Assembly (NCBI GenBank): GCA_035544635.1
Contig: DATKDQ010000401.1
Span: 1 to 11,330 of the forward strand
From: DATAFT01 sp035544635
Lineage (GTDB): Bacteria; Acidobacteriota; Thermoanaerobaculia; Multivoradales; Multivoraceae
Reading direction: 5' to 3'
Length of the DNA stretch: 11,330 bases
In this document: positions 1-6,817 of the stretch, one piece after another
Numbering within the stretch: position 1 is the first letter of the stretch
Layout: each line of letters starts with the position of its first letter
The notes under the pieces: model-generated
What the model was told of the DNA's origin: nothing
Seen by the model: only the letters and a program-made list of their open reading frames with translations
Databases searched by the model: none
Position numbers and translations under genes: made by a program

Positions 1-20
1 GCGTGTAAGCTGGTCGAGAG

Positions 21-632
21 ATGGGAGCGAACGACCCGAAAGCGACCTCCGAGCGGCTCGCCGCTCAGCTCCGCTTCGTCCTCGAGATCGACAAGCTCAA
101 GACCGTGCTGCGCCGGACCTGGATCCTCGACCGCTCGCGCCGCGAGAGCTCCGCCGAGCACTCCTGGCACCTGGCGATGATGGCGGTCCTGCTCGCGGAG
201 TACGGGCCCGACGGCCTCGACCTCGGACGCGCGATCCGGATGATCCTGGTCCACGATCTGGTCGAGATCGACGCCGGCGACACCTTCTGCTACGACGAGA
301 GGGCCGTCCTCGACCAGGAGGAGCGCGAGCGGCTCGCCGCCGACCGTCTGTTCGCGTTGCTGCCGAGCGATCTCGCCGAGGAGCTGCGGGGACTCTGGGA
401 GGAGTTCGAGAAGCGCACCTCACCCGAGGCACGCTTCGCAGCGGCGCTCGATCGCCTGCAGCCCGTGCTCCACAACTACAACACCGAGGGTGGCACCTGG
501 CGAGAGCACGAGGTGACGAGCGATCAGGTCCTCGAGCGCAACCGCCCGATCGGCGACGGCGCGCCCGAGCTGTGGCAGCACGTGCGCGCGCTGCTCGACG
601 ACGCGGTCGCGCGCGGCCTGCTGAAGGGTTGA
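21..632 (+). CDS. HD-domain phosphohydrolase, YfbR/HDDC2-like (putative 5'-deoxynucleotidase)
   Basis: A 203-residue soluble protein with the HD-superfamily metal site laid out as in the HD_3 group. His47 lies in AEHSWH, His78-Asp79 in ILVHDLVEIDAGDT, and a distal Asp144 in ALDRLQP. This order and the ~200-residue length fit E. coli YfbR and human HDDC2, which remove the 5'-phosphate from deoxynucleoside monophosphates in the cytoplasm. The substrate here is inferred from family, and other small phosphate esters are possible. There is no signal peptide or membrane segment. The start is well bounded: an in-frame TAA lies at 6-8, so the ATG at 21 is the first possible ATG. Only a weak purine-rich GAGAG precedes it. 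It converges with the P1 peptidase gene and shares no obvious pathway with it. Confidence 0.88.
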   Translation: MGANDPKATSERLAAQLRFVLEIDKLKTVLRRTWILDRSRRESSAEHSWHLAMMAVLLAEYGPDGLDLGRAIRMILVHDLVEIDAGDTFCYDERAVLDQEERERLAADRLFALLPSDLAEELRGLWEEFEKRTSPEARFAAALDRLQPVLHNYNTEGGTWREHEVTSDQVLERNRPIGDGAPELWQHVRALLDDAVARGLLKG

Positions 633-659
633 TCCTCGGCGGCGAGCGCACCCCGCCGC

Positions 660-678
660 CGCGGCCGGCAGGGCCGCG
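660..678. terminator. GC hairpin between convergent genes, weak terminator candidate
   Basis: Seven base pairs (CGCGGCC against GGCCGCG) enclose a 5-base loop, GGCAG, inside the 108-bp gap between two convergent genes. The place is right for a bidirectional terminator, but no T-run follows on either strand. In DNA this GC-rich, such stems arise often by chance. Confidence 0.25.
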
Positions 679-740
679 CTCACGGCGCCGGAAGCCCCGA
701 CGTCCCGATCGCCGCCGGGCTGGTCACGGCCGCCCGCACC

Positions 741-1742
741 TCACCGCTGCTCGAGATCGCGCGCCGCCGGGTAGCCCTCCACCCCGGTCGCCTCCCGCAC
801 CGCCCGCACCACGGCCTCGGCCACCGCCTCGGCGGCGAGCTCGCCCACGGTCAGGAGCGAGCGTCCCCCGACCGCGCCGGTGGCGACCACGAAGAGGGCG
901 TCGCCGTCACCCGGCGTGTGAGCCGGCGCGATCGAGCGCGCCAGGCCGTCGTGCGCCACCTGCGCGACACGCTTCGCCTCGGCCTTGGTCAAGAGCGCAT
1001 TGGTGGCCACCACACCGATCGTGGTATTCGCCCCCGGACGCACCTCCGGCACGGCGCCCGTCCGCACCAGCTTGCGCACGTCGAGCGTCATCCTGCCGTC
1101 CTCGGATCGCACGCCGGCGACGACGCGGCCGGTGGCGGGATCGATCACGTCGCCCACCGCGTTGACGGCGACCAGCGCCGCCACCACCAGCTCGCCGGCG
1201 CGGATCGCGGAGGTGCCCAGCCCGCCCTTCATCGCGCGCGCAGGCCCGAGCAGCTTGCCCACCGTCGCTCCGCCGCCCGCGCCGACACTACCTTCGGCCG
1301 GGCGCTCCGTCGTCGCCGCCCGCGCCGCCTGGTAGCCGCAGGCCGCGTCGGGACGGATCGACGGGTCGCCGACCGCGAGGTCGAAGAGCGCCGCCGCCGG
1401 TACGATGGGGACGCGCACCGGACCGACCGCGTACCCCACGCCACGCTCCTCGAGGTAGCGCATGACACCGGACGCGGTGTCGAGCCCGAAGGCGCTCCCT
1501 CCCGACAGCACGATGGCGTGCACCTGCTGCACCGTGTTGACCGGATCCAGGAGGTCCGTCTCGCGCGTCGCCGGCGCCGCCCCCCGCACGTCCACGCTCG
1601 CCACCGCGCCGCCCTCGACCAGGACGACCGTGCAGCCGGTCGGGCGCTCGCGCAGGGTGTGGCTCCCGACTCGGATGCCGTCGACGGCGGTGAGCCCGCC
1701 GGCCTCGGCCGCCGCCGCGGTGCCGGCGATCGCGGCGGCCAT
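741..1742 (-). CDS. P1-family (DmpA/NylC-like) self-processing peptidase/amidase
   Basis: A 333-residue member of peptidase family S58 (P1), the N-terminal-nucleophile enzymes that include DmpA aminopeptidase and nylon-oligomer hydrolase NylC. It opens with the family signature GLTAVDGIRVG, followed by VLSGGSAFGLD (79-88) and GAGGGATVGK (154-163). The nucleophile motif is GANTTIGVVATN, where self-cleavage would fall between Asn239 and Thr240 and free Thr240 as the nucleophile of the beta chain. These enzymes usually hydrolyse N-terminal residues or small amides; the substrate cannot be read from sequence. The start is the ATG at 1742, preceded 8 bases upstream by a strong GGAGGGG. An open frame continues upstream, but family homology begins only near this start. 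The first ~15 residues are Ala-rich and could be mistaken for a short signal sequence. It lies downstream of the acyltransferase gene, co-directional across 103 bp, and may be read through from that operon. Confidence 0.9.
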   Translation of the reverse strand: MAAAIAGTAAAAEAGGLTAVDGIRVGSHTLRERPTGCTVVLVEGGAVASVDVRGAAPATRETDLLDPVNTVQQVHAIVLSGGSAFGLDTASGVMRYLEERGVGYAVGPVRVPIVPAAALFDLAVGDPSIRPDAACGYQAARAATTERPAEGSVGAGGGATVGKLLGPARAMKGGLGTSAIRAGELVVAALVAVNAVGDVIDPATGRVVAGVRSEDGRMTLDVRKLVRTGAVPEVRPGANTTIGVVATNALLTKAEAKRVAQVAHDGLARSIAPAHTPGDGDALFVVATGAVGGRSLLTVGELAAEAVAEAVVRAVREATGVEGYPAARDLEQR

Positions 1743-1845
1743 CAGCAACGCCCCTCCGCGACGGCGGCGGCCGCGTCGACCGGCGACGCCGGCGCGCCCA
1801 CCTGGAGCGACCGGCAGTCCCAGGAGCCGATCACGCCCGCATCGC

Positions 1846-2670
1846 TCAAGCGGGAGTCTTCTCATGGAGGATCTCCGCCCGGCGCGAGCCGGGGCCGTCC
1901 GAGGGCCGCTCGCCGACGCTCTCCACCGGCCGCGCGCCCGCGCTCTTCCCGGGCCGCTCGCCGGTGCTCTCCACCGGCCCCACCGCGGCGCCCTCGGCTT
2001 GCTGTGCGCCCAGTACCGCGCGCGCCTCGAGCGCGAGCGCGTCGAGCGACGCCTCCATCCGCGCGCGCGCCAGCTCGAGCTCGGCGGACGAGAGCCGGCG
2101 CGGCACGTGCTGCGGCTGGCCGACGACCACCGCGACCCGCGCGCCGGGCCGCGGGATCTCCATCCGATCCCACGACCCCAGCCGCCACGATCGGTCCGCG
2201 GCGAACGCGAGCGGCACGATCGGCACCTGGGCGAACTGCGCGAGCAGGACGGCGCCCGCCTTGGCGGCGTGACGCGGGCCGCGCGGGCCATCGGGCGCGA
2301 CCAGCGGCGAGGAGCGTTGCTTCACCAGCGAGCGATAGAGGGCGAGGATCGCGGCGCGGCCGCCGCGGGACGTCGATCCACGGGCGACCGGGATGCCGAG
2401 CGACGCTGCGAGCCGCGCCACCAGCTCGCCGTCGCGCGACTGGCTCGCGATCACGGTGAGCGCGAGCCCGCCTCGGTGCAGGCGCCGGTCGAGGAAGCGG
2501 GCGGCCGCGAACGCCTGGCCGTGCCACAGCGTGAGAACGACGGGACCGCTCACCAGGAGGTCGTCGAGACGCTCGGGGCGTCCGACCACGTAACGGTAGC
2601 TCGCCGCCAGGGTGTGGTAGAGCGCCGCGACCACCGGCGGCCCCAGCGCGCCTGCCAGCTTCTCCTTCAT
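1846..2670 (-). CDS. DUF374 lysophospholipid acyltransferase-like protein (LpxJ-type candidate)
   Basis: A 274-residue acyltransferase of the DUF374 (PF04028) group, related to the PlsC/LPLAT fold. The family landmarks run in order: LWHGQ with His50, ASQSRDGELVA (75-85), the basic RGSTSRGGRAA (97-107), and APDGPRGP (125-132). The N-terminal hydrophobic stretch (about 9-30) and family precedent place it at the cytoplasmic face of the inner membrane, moving an acyl chain from acyl-ACP or acyl-CoA to a lipid acceptor. From memory, the Helicobacter/Campylobacter lipid A late acyltransferase LpxJ belongs to this family, and DUF374 genes are often near msbA and waaA. The lipid A role here is inference. 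The start codon overlaps the ACP stop as ATGA, with GAGGGA upstream. Residues from about 225 are a low-complexity Pro/Gly/Ser/Arg tail with a tandem 16-residue repeat, outside the catalytic domain. Alternative: a lysophospholipid acyltransferase. Confidence 0.85.
   Translation of the reverse strand: MKEKLAGALGPPVVAALYHTLAASYRYVVGRPERLDDLLVSGPVVLTLWHGQAFAAARFLDRRLHRGGLALTVIASQSRDGELVARLAASLGIPVARGSTSRGGRAAILALYRSLVKQRSSPLVAPDGPRGPRHAAKAGAVLLAQFAQVPIVPLAFAADRSWRLGSWDRMEIPRPGARVAVVVGQPQHVPRRLSSAELELARARMEASLDALALEARAVLGAQQAEGAAVGPVESTGERPGKSAGARPVESVGERPSDGPGSRRAEILHEKTPA
1882..1977 (-). repeat. Tandem 48-bp repeat (two units) in the acyltransferase tail
   Basis: Two head-to-tail 48-bp units encode two 16-residue copies, PVESTGERPGKSAGAR and PVESVGERPSDGPGSR (residues 232-247 and 248-263). 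At DNA level, 1903-1931 and 1951-1979 match at 27 of 29 positions, so the duplication looks recent compared with the rest of the gene. The frame is kept. The encoded tail is probably disordered. Confidence 0.8.
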
Positions 2671-2942
2671 CGCGCTCCCAGTCCCTCGCCGCACGCCGCC
2701 GCCACGCGCTCGGCATAGGCGAGCACGTCCTCCACGGTCTGCATTCCCGACGCCTCCGCGTCGGTGATCTCGACGCCGAACGCCTCCTCGAGCTCGAGCA
2801 GGAGCTCGAGAGCCTTCGGCGAGTCGATCCCGAGATCGCCCACCAGGTCCATGTCGGCTCCGATCTCGGCTTGCGGCCGGCCGCTGACGCGCGCCAGCGC
2901 AACCAGCGCGACCAGCGCAGTCTCGCGGGTAGGGCTGCTCAT
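2667..2942 (-). CDS. Acyl carrier protein
   Basis: A 91-residue acidic carrier protein with the four-helix ACP pattern. The phosphopantetheine attachment site is Ser41 in LGDLGIDSPKALELL, followed by the helix III region LEEAFGVEITD and a C-terminal VEDVLAY helix. Pro42 after the serine is unusual, since Leu or Met is common there. Residues 1-10 and the tail ACGEGLGAR extend slightly past the core fold. The ATG overlaps the stop of the ligase gene as ATGA, and its own TGA overlaps the ATG of the acyltransferase gene in the same way. The three proteins are therefore probably made coupled and in related amounts. It would be charged by the adjacent ligase and serve as acyl donor to the acyltransferase (inference). 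It is unlikely to be the housekeeping FabF-linked AcpP, because no fab genes are nearby. Confidence 0.92.
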   Translation of the reverse strand: MSSPTRETALVALVALARVSGRPQAEIGADMDLVGDLGIDSPKALELLLELEEAFGVEITDAEASGMQTVEDVLAYAERVAAACGEGLGAR

Positions 2943-4630
2943 GGCTCCAATCGCTCCAGCTCGCGGGCGAGATAGCGGGCGCGCAGCTCGCGGCGCCGCA
3001 CCTTGCCGCTCGTCGTCTTCGGGATCTTACCCCTGCGCACGAAGGCGACGTCCGCGAGCGCGAGCGCGAGCCGGCGGCCGATGCGGCTGCGAAGGTCGCG
3101 CTCCAACGCACGCAGATCGGCGGCGCCGTCCGCGGCGACCTCGACCACGACCACCGGCTCCTCGCCCCCCTCGCGCGGCACCGAGAAGGCGCCGGCCCGG
3201 CACGCACCGCCGCCTCCCGCCAGCTCCTCGGCGAGCCACTCGATCTCGTGCGGCATCAGGTTCTGTCCGCGCACGATCAGGATGTCCTTGATGCGTCCGG
3301 TGAGGTAGAGCTCGCCGCCGCGCAGGAACCCGAGGTCGCCGGTGCGCAGCCACCCGCCGTCGAGCGCCTCGCGCGTCGCGTCCGGGTCGTCCCAGTAGCC
3401 GTCGAAGACGGCGGGCCCGCGCACCCGCACCTCGCCGACGCGGCTCTCGGCCAGCGGCAGGCCGTCGGACGCGGTGACGCGTACCTCGGTGTCCGCCACC
3501 GGGACGCCGACCGAGACCACCTCCGCGGGCTCGCCCGCGCTGCGCCCTTCGTCGGGAACGGCGGCGGTGTGGACGCCCACTCCCGAGCAGTCGAAAGTCA
3601 CCGCGAGCGTCGCCTCGGCGAGCCCGTAGCAGGGCCGGGTCGCGGAGGCCGCGAGCCCGCTTCGAGCGAACGCGGAGCAGAACGCGGCGGCGGTCTCGGC
3701 GCGCACCATCTCGGCCCCCATGAGCGCGGCGCGCCACCGCGACAGATCGAGCGCGGCACGCTCCTCCGCACCCACGCGCTCGACGCAGAGCTGGTAGGCG
3801 AAGTTCGGCGCGGGCGACACCGAGGTGCCGGCGGCCGTCACCAGGTCGAGCCAGGTCCGCGGTCTCGCCAGGAAGGCGCGCGGGCTCGCCAGGTGGAGGT
3901 CGAGACCGTTGAGGAGCGAGTAGAGGATGCCACCGACCAGACCCATGTCGTGGTGCAGCGGCAGCCACAGCACGTGACGCTCCTGCCACGCCCACGCCGG
4001 GGATCCCCACGGCCGGCCGATCGCCTCGGCGCTCGCCAGCGGGTTGTGCACCGCCGCGCGATGGGAGATGCGCGCGGCTCTCGGCACTCCGGTCGAACCG
4101 CTGGTGAGCTGGAGGAAGGCGGTCGAGTCGGGATCGATCTCGCGCCGCGCGAGCGCGCCCTCGAGCTCGCCGCTCGCGAGCTCCACCGTGGAGACGACGA
4201 GGGCTGCCAGCGGAGACGGACCATCTTCCCGGATCACGCGCGCGAGGCTCTCGCCGCAGACCAGGAGCGACGCGCCGAGCCGGCCGGCGACTCCGGCCGC
4301 TCGATCGAGGACGGCGGCCGGCGAGCCCAGGCCCTCGGGCGGGGCCAGCGCGACCGGGAGCGCGCCGAGGAGGAGCGCGCCGAACCAGGCGTCGAGCCAC
4401 TCCCACGAGGTGCCGAGGCAGATCAGGACCCGGTCACCGGCGCGCACGCCGCGGCGCGCGAGCCGCCGTGCCTGGGCCTCGAAGCCGAGCTCGAGCTCGG
4501 GATAGCGCCGCCATTCGGTCGAGCGGCCGCGCCGGTCGACCAGACCGATGCCGCGCGCCGGGAAGTGTCGAGCCGCCCGCCGCCAGGCGGAGACCAGATC
4601 CGCCGGCGGCGCTGGAAACGGGAGGCTCAT
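2939..4630 (-). CDS. Fatty acyl-AMP ligase (FAAL-like) / acyl-ACP synthetase
   Basis: A 563-residue ANL-superfamily adenylating enzyme. Core motifs in order: the P-loop LTSGSTGVPRAA (176-187), WLPLHHDMGLVGG (222-234), the SPAPNFAYQL segment (272-281), CYGLAEATLAV (334-344), the ATP-ribose Asp in TGDLGF (Asp432), GRIKDILIVRGQNLMP (445-460), and the C-terminal catalytic Lys543 in PKTTSGKVRR. The HHDMGL and GRIKDxxIVRGxNxxPxxIE forms are typical of fatty acyl-AMP ligases, which hand acyl-AMP to a carrier protein rather than to CoA. The P-loop has PRAA instead of the usual PKG; FAALs often diverge there. The start is the only upstream ATG in frame and lacks a clear Shine-Dalgarno. It is directly coupled to the ACP gene (ATGA), which supports an acyl-ACP product. 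It is cytoplasmic. Telling FAAL from a CoA ligase would need an alignment of the FAAL-specific insertion. Confidence 0.88.
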   Translation of the reverse strand: MSLPFPAPPADLVSAWRRAARHFPARGIGLVDRRGRSTEWRRYPELELGFEAQARRLARRGVRAGDRVLICLGTSWEWLDAWFGALLLGALPVALAPPEGLGSPAAVLDRAAGVAGRLGASLLVCGESLARVIREDGPSPLAALVVSTVELASGELEGALARREIDPDSTAFLQLTSGSTGVPRAARISHRAAVHNPLASAEAIGRPWGSPAWAWQERHVLWLPLHHDMGLVGGILYSLLNGLDLHLASPRAFLARPRTWLDLVTAAGTSVSPAPNFAYQLCVERVGAEERAALDLSRWRAALMGAEMVRAETAAAFCSAFARSGLAASATRPCYGLAEATLAVTFDCSGVGVHTAAVPDEGRSAGEPAEVVSVGVPVADTEVRVTASDGLPLAESRVGEVRVRGPAVFDGYWDDPDATREALDGGWLRTGDLGFLRGGELYLTGRIKDILIVRGQNLMPHEIEWLAEELAGGGGACRAGAFSVPREGGEEPVVVVEVAADGAADLRALERDLRSRIGRRLALALADVAFVRRGKIPKTTSGKVRRRELRARYLARELERLEP

Positions 4631-4705
4631 CGGCGCACGTCGAGTGCCATCTCAGGAGCTAGTGAATGAGACTTCCGCAGCGCCGCCGCGGCGCCAAAGT
4701 GTGCA

Positions 4706-4735
4706 GCTAAGGAAGGTGCTATTCAGCACCTTAGC
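4706..4735. other. Bulged inverted repeat in the msbA-ligase gap
   Basis: The arm GCTAAGGAAGGTGCT (4706-4720) can pair with AGCACCTTAGC (4725-4735) through 11 base pairs, with a 4-base bulge in the left arm and a 4-base ATTC loop. It lies 20 bases past the msbA stop on the transcribed minus strand. It is notably less GC-rich than its surroundings, so it is less likely to be chance. No T-run follows, so it is not a standard intrinsic terminator. An attenuator, an mRNA-processing or stabilising hairpin, or a protein-binding site are all possible. Confidence 0.5.
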
Positions 4736-4754
4736 GCCGTCCGCGGCACCCCCG

Positions 4755-6650
4755 CTACACCCGGAACTGGAGGTCGTAGAGCCGCTTGTAGGTGCCGCCC
4801 AGGTCGAGCAGCTCGGCGTGGCTGCCCTGCTCGACGATGCGCCCCCGCTCCATCACCACGATGGAGTCCGCCGACATCACCGTCGACAGCCGGTGGGCGA
4901 TCACCAGCGTGGTGCGGCCCTGCATCAGGTTGACCAGCGCCTTCTGCACCAGCGACTCCGATTCGGTGTCGAGCTGTGACGTGGCCTCGTCGAGCACCAG
5001 AATGGGCGCGTTCTTGAGCAGCGCCCGCGCGATCGCCAAGCGCTGCCGCTGCCCGCCCGAGAGCTGCTGGCCCGACTCGCCGATGACGGTGTCGTAGCCC
5101 TGCGGCATCTCCATGATGAACTCGTCGGCGTACGACGCCGCAGCGGCTTCGCGCACCCGCTCGAGCGAGAGCTCGCTGCGGCCGTAGGCGATGTTGTTGC
5201 GAACGGTGTCGTTGAACAGGATGGTCTCCTGGGTCACCAGGCCGATCAGCGACCGCAGGTTCGCCAACGACAGATCGCGGATGTCGATGCCGTCGATCGT
5301 GACTCTGCCGCGCTCGGGATCGAAGAAGCGCGGCAGCAGGTTGACGACCGTGGACTTGCCCGCGCCCGACGGGCCCACCAGCGCCACCGTCCTGCCGGTA
5401 GGGATCTCGAGGTCGAAGTCCTCGAGCACGTAGCCACCGCCCTCGCGATAGCCGAAGTGGACGCCCTCGAACCGGATGCCCTCGCGCACGGTGTCGATCG
5501 GGGGCACTCGAGCCCGGTCCACGATGTCGTTGGGCAGCCCGAGCATCTGGAACACCCGCTGCGCGGCGGCCAGAGCGCTCTGGAGCACGAGGTTCACCTT
5601 GTTGAGCCGGCGGATCGGGTCGTAGAGCAGGAGCAGGTTGGTGAAGAACTGGATGAGGAGCGGGGTGGTGAGCTGGCCCGCCCGGATCAGGTGCGCGGCG
5701 TAGATCAGGAGAGCGCAGCCGCCGAGCGCGCTCATGGTCTCGACCACCGGAGTCGAGAAGTTGGAGAGCACCTGGGCGCGCAGGTTCACGCGCAGGTGGC
5801 GGTCGGTGGCTCTACGGAAGCGGTCGAGCTCGAATGCCTCCATGCCGAACGCCTTCACGATGCGGTGGCCGCGCACCATCTCGGTGAGCAGGCTCGAGAG
5901 CTCCGCCATGCGCTCCTGGCTACGATGGCTGGTCTGGCGCATGCCCCGACCGAAGCGGTAGATGGGGTAGATGATGAGCGGCGCGCCGAGCAGGCAGACG
6001 ATCGCGAGCTCGAAGTGGGTGGAGAGCAGGAGCGCCAGCAGCACCACCAGCGTCGCGGATTGCTGGACCAGATCGAACAGGCGGTTCGACACCGCGGCCT
6101 GCATCTTGTCGACGTCCGACACCACACGGCTGAAGAGCTCGCCCGAGCTGTGCTCGGCGTGAAAGCGACTCGACTGGTGCAGCACGTGATCGCAGAGGTG
6201 GTTGCGCAGATCGGTGGTCACGCCGAGGCCGGCATGTTGGAAGGCGTAGCCGCTCGCGAACGCCGACACCATGCGCAGCATGTAGATCAGGAAGAAGAGC
6301 GTCGGCACGAAGTAGACGACGCTCTCCGGCGTGATCCCGAAGAACACCTTCATCCGCTGGTACAGGCGGTCGAGCCGGTCGCGCAGGTCGAGGTTCCACC
6401 AGGCGCCGGACGCGGTGGCGGAGCCATCGTCCGGCCCGGCCTCTCCCGCGCGGCCGGAGCCGGGCTCACCGAGCAGCGGGAGCTCACGCGCGACCGCGTC
6501 GTCGAACGGGAGCACCTCGGAGAAGATCGGCTCGATCAGGGCGACCATGGCTGCCGTGGTCGCGGCGTACGCCAGCGTCGCGAGCAGCGCGATCCCGATC
6601 CAGCCCAGGTAGGGAGCCAGGTAGCGCCCGAACGGGCGCAGCGAGGTCAT
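4755..6650 (-). CDS. msbA: MsbA-like lipid A/phospholipid flippase, ABC exporter half-transporter
   Basis: A 631-residue fused membrane/ATPase half-transporter that works as a homodimer in the inner membrane. Hydrophobic segments fall near 12-40, 110-135, 194-232 and 302-345, then a complete nucleotide-binding domain: Walker A GPSGAGKST (426-434), Q-loop Gln474, signature LSGGQRQRLAIARALL (530-545), Walker B ILVLDE (550-555) with D-loop SQLD, and switch His586. Every ATPase residue expected is present. The family flips lipid A-core across the inner membrane, and a neighbouring DUF374 acyltransferase fits that role. Related exporters of other lipids or drugs cannot be ruled out. The loop after the first membrane segment (about 45-108) is long and Gly/Asp/Ala-rich. 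I chose the ATG at 6650; the 52 residues further upstream are Arg-rich and unlike the family. No good ribosome site is visible. Confidence 0.87.
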   Translation of the reverse strand: MTSLRPFGRYLAPYLGWIGIALLATLAYAATTAAMVALIEPIFSEVLPFDDAVARELPLLGEPGSGRAGEAGPDDGSATASGAWWNLDLRDRLDRLYQRMKVFFGITPESVVYFVPTLFFLIYMLRMVSAFASGYAFQHAGLGVTTDLRNHLCDHVLHQSSRFHAEHSSGELFSRVVSDVDKMQAAVSNRLFDLVQQSATLVVLLALLLSTHFELAIVCLLGAPLIIYPIYRFGRGMRQTSHRSQERMAELSSLLTEMVRGHRIVKAFGMEAFELDRFRRATDRHLRVNLRAQVLSNFSTPVVETMSALGGCALLIYAAHLIRAGQLTTPLLIQFFTNLLLLYDPIRRLNKVNLVLQSALAAAQRVFQMLGLPNDIVDRARVPPIDTVREGIRFEGVHFGYREGGGYVLEDFDLEIPTGRTVALVGPSGAGKSTVVNLLPRFFDPERGRVTIDGIDIRDLSLANLRSLIGLVTQETILFNDTVRNNIAYGRSELSLERVREAAAASYADEFIMEMPQGYDTVIGESGQQLSGGQRQRLAIARALLKNAPILVLDEATSQLDTESESLVQKALVNLMQGRTTLVIAHRLSTVMSADSIVVMERGRIVEQGSHAELLDLGGTYKRLYDLQFRV

Positions 6651-6771
6651 GAGTCGGGATTCCGCCACTACGAGGACCGCCACCCGGCGACGCAGCTTAT
6701 CCCAGCGTCGCACGGCACTCCGACCTGTGCCGCGCGCCCACCGATCCGATCCGCCACGACGCGCGGGGCTC

Positions 6772-6799
6772 CTGACCTCGCGCCTCGCTCTGCTATGTT
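6772..6799 (+). promoter_or_regulatory. Putative sigma-70-type promoter for the GT39 gene
   Basis: CTGACC (6772-6777) stands in for the -35 box and TATGTT (6794-6799) for the -10 box, 16 bases apart, with an extended TG at 6791-6792. Each hexamer matches consensus at 4 of 6 positions. A start near 6806 would give a very short leader of about 12 bases before the TTG codon at 6818, with GGAG (6808-6811) close to the 5' end. A similar TGCTA element precedes the gene at 10015. Confidence 0.5.
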
Positions 6800-6817
6800 G
6801 GCGCACCGGAGACCTCG

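Noticed and set aside
1743..2291. N-terminal extension of the P1 peptidase to an ATG at 2291
   Set aside because: The extension runs through the acyltransferase coding region in another frame, is Arg/Ser-rich, and a strong ribosome site sits right before the ATG at 1742.
918..2459. A 513-codon plus-strand frame across the peptidase and acyltransferase genes, and similar long frames at 572-1165 and 1462-2718
   Set aside because: They encode Arg/Ala/Pro-rich sequence with no domain motifs and lie opposite genes with clear families. In DNA this GC-rich, stop codons are rare in mirror frames.
6696..6701. GATAAG on the minus strand as a -10 box for msbA
   Set aside because: It matches consensus at 4 of 6 positions, but no acceptable -35 box lies 16-18 bases upstream, so it is not better than chance.
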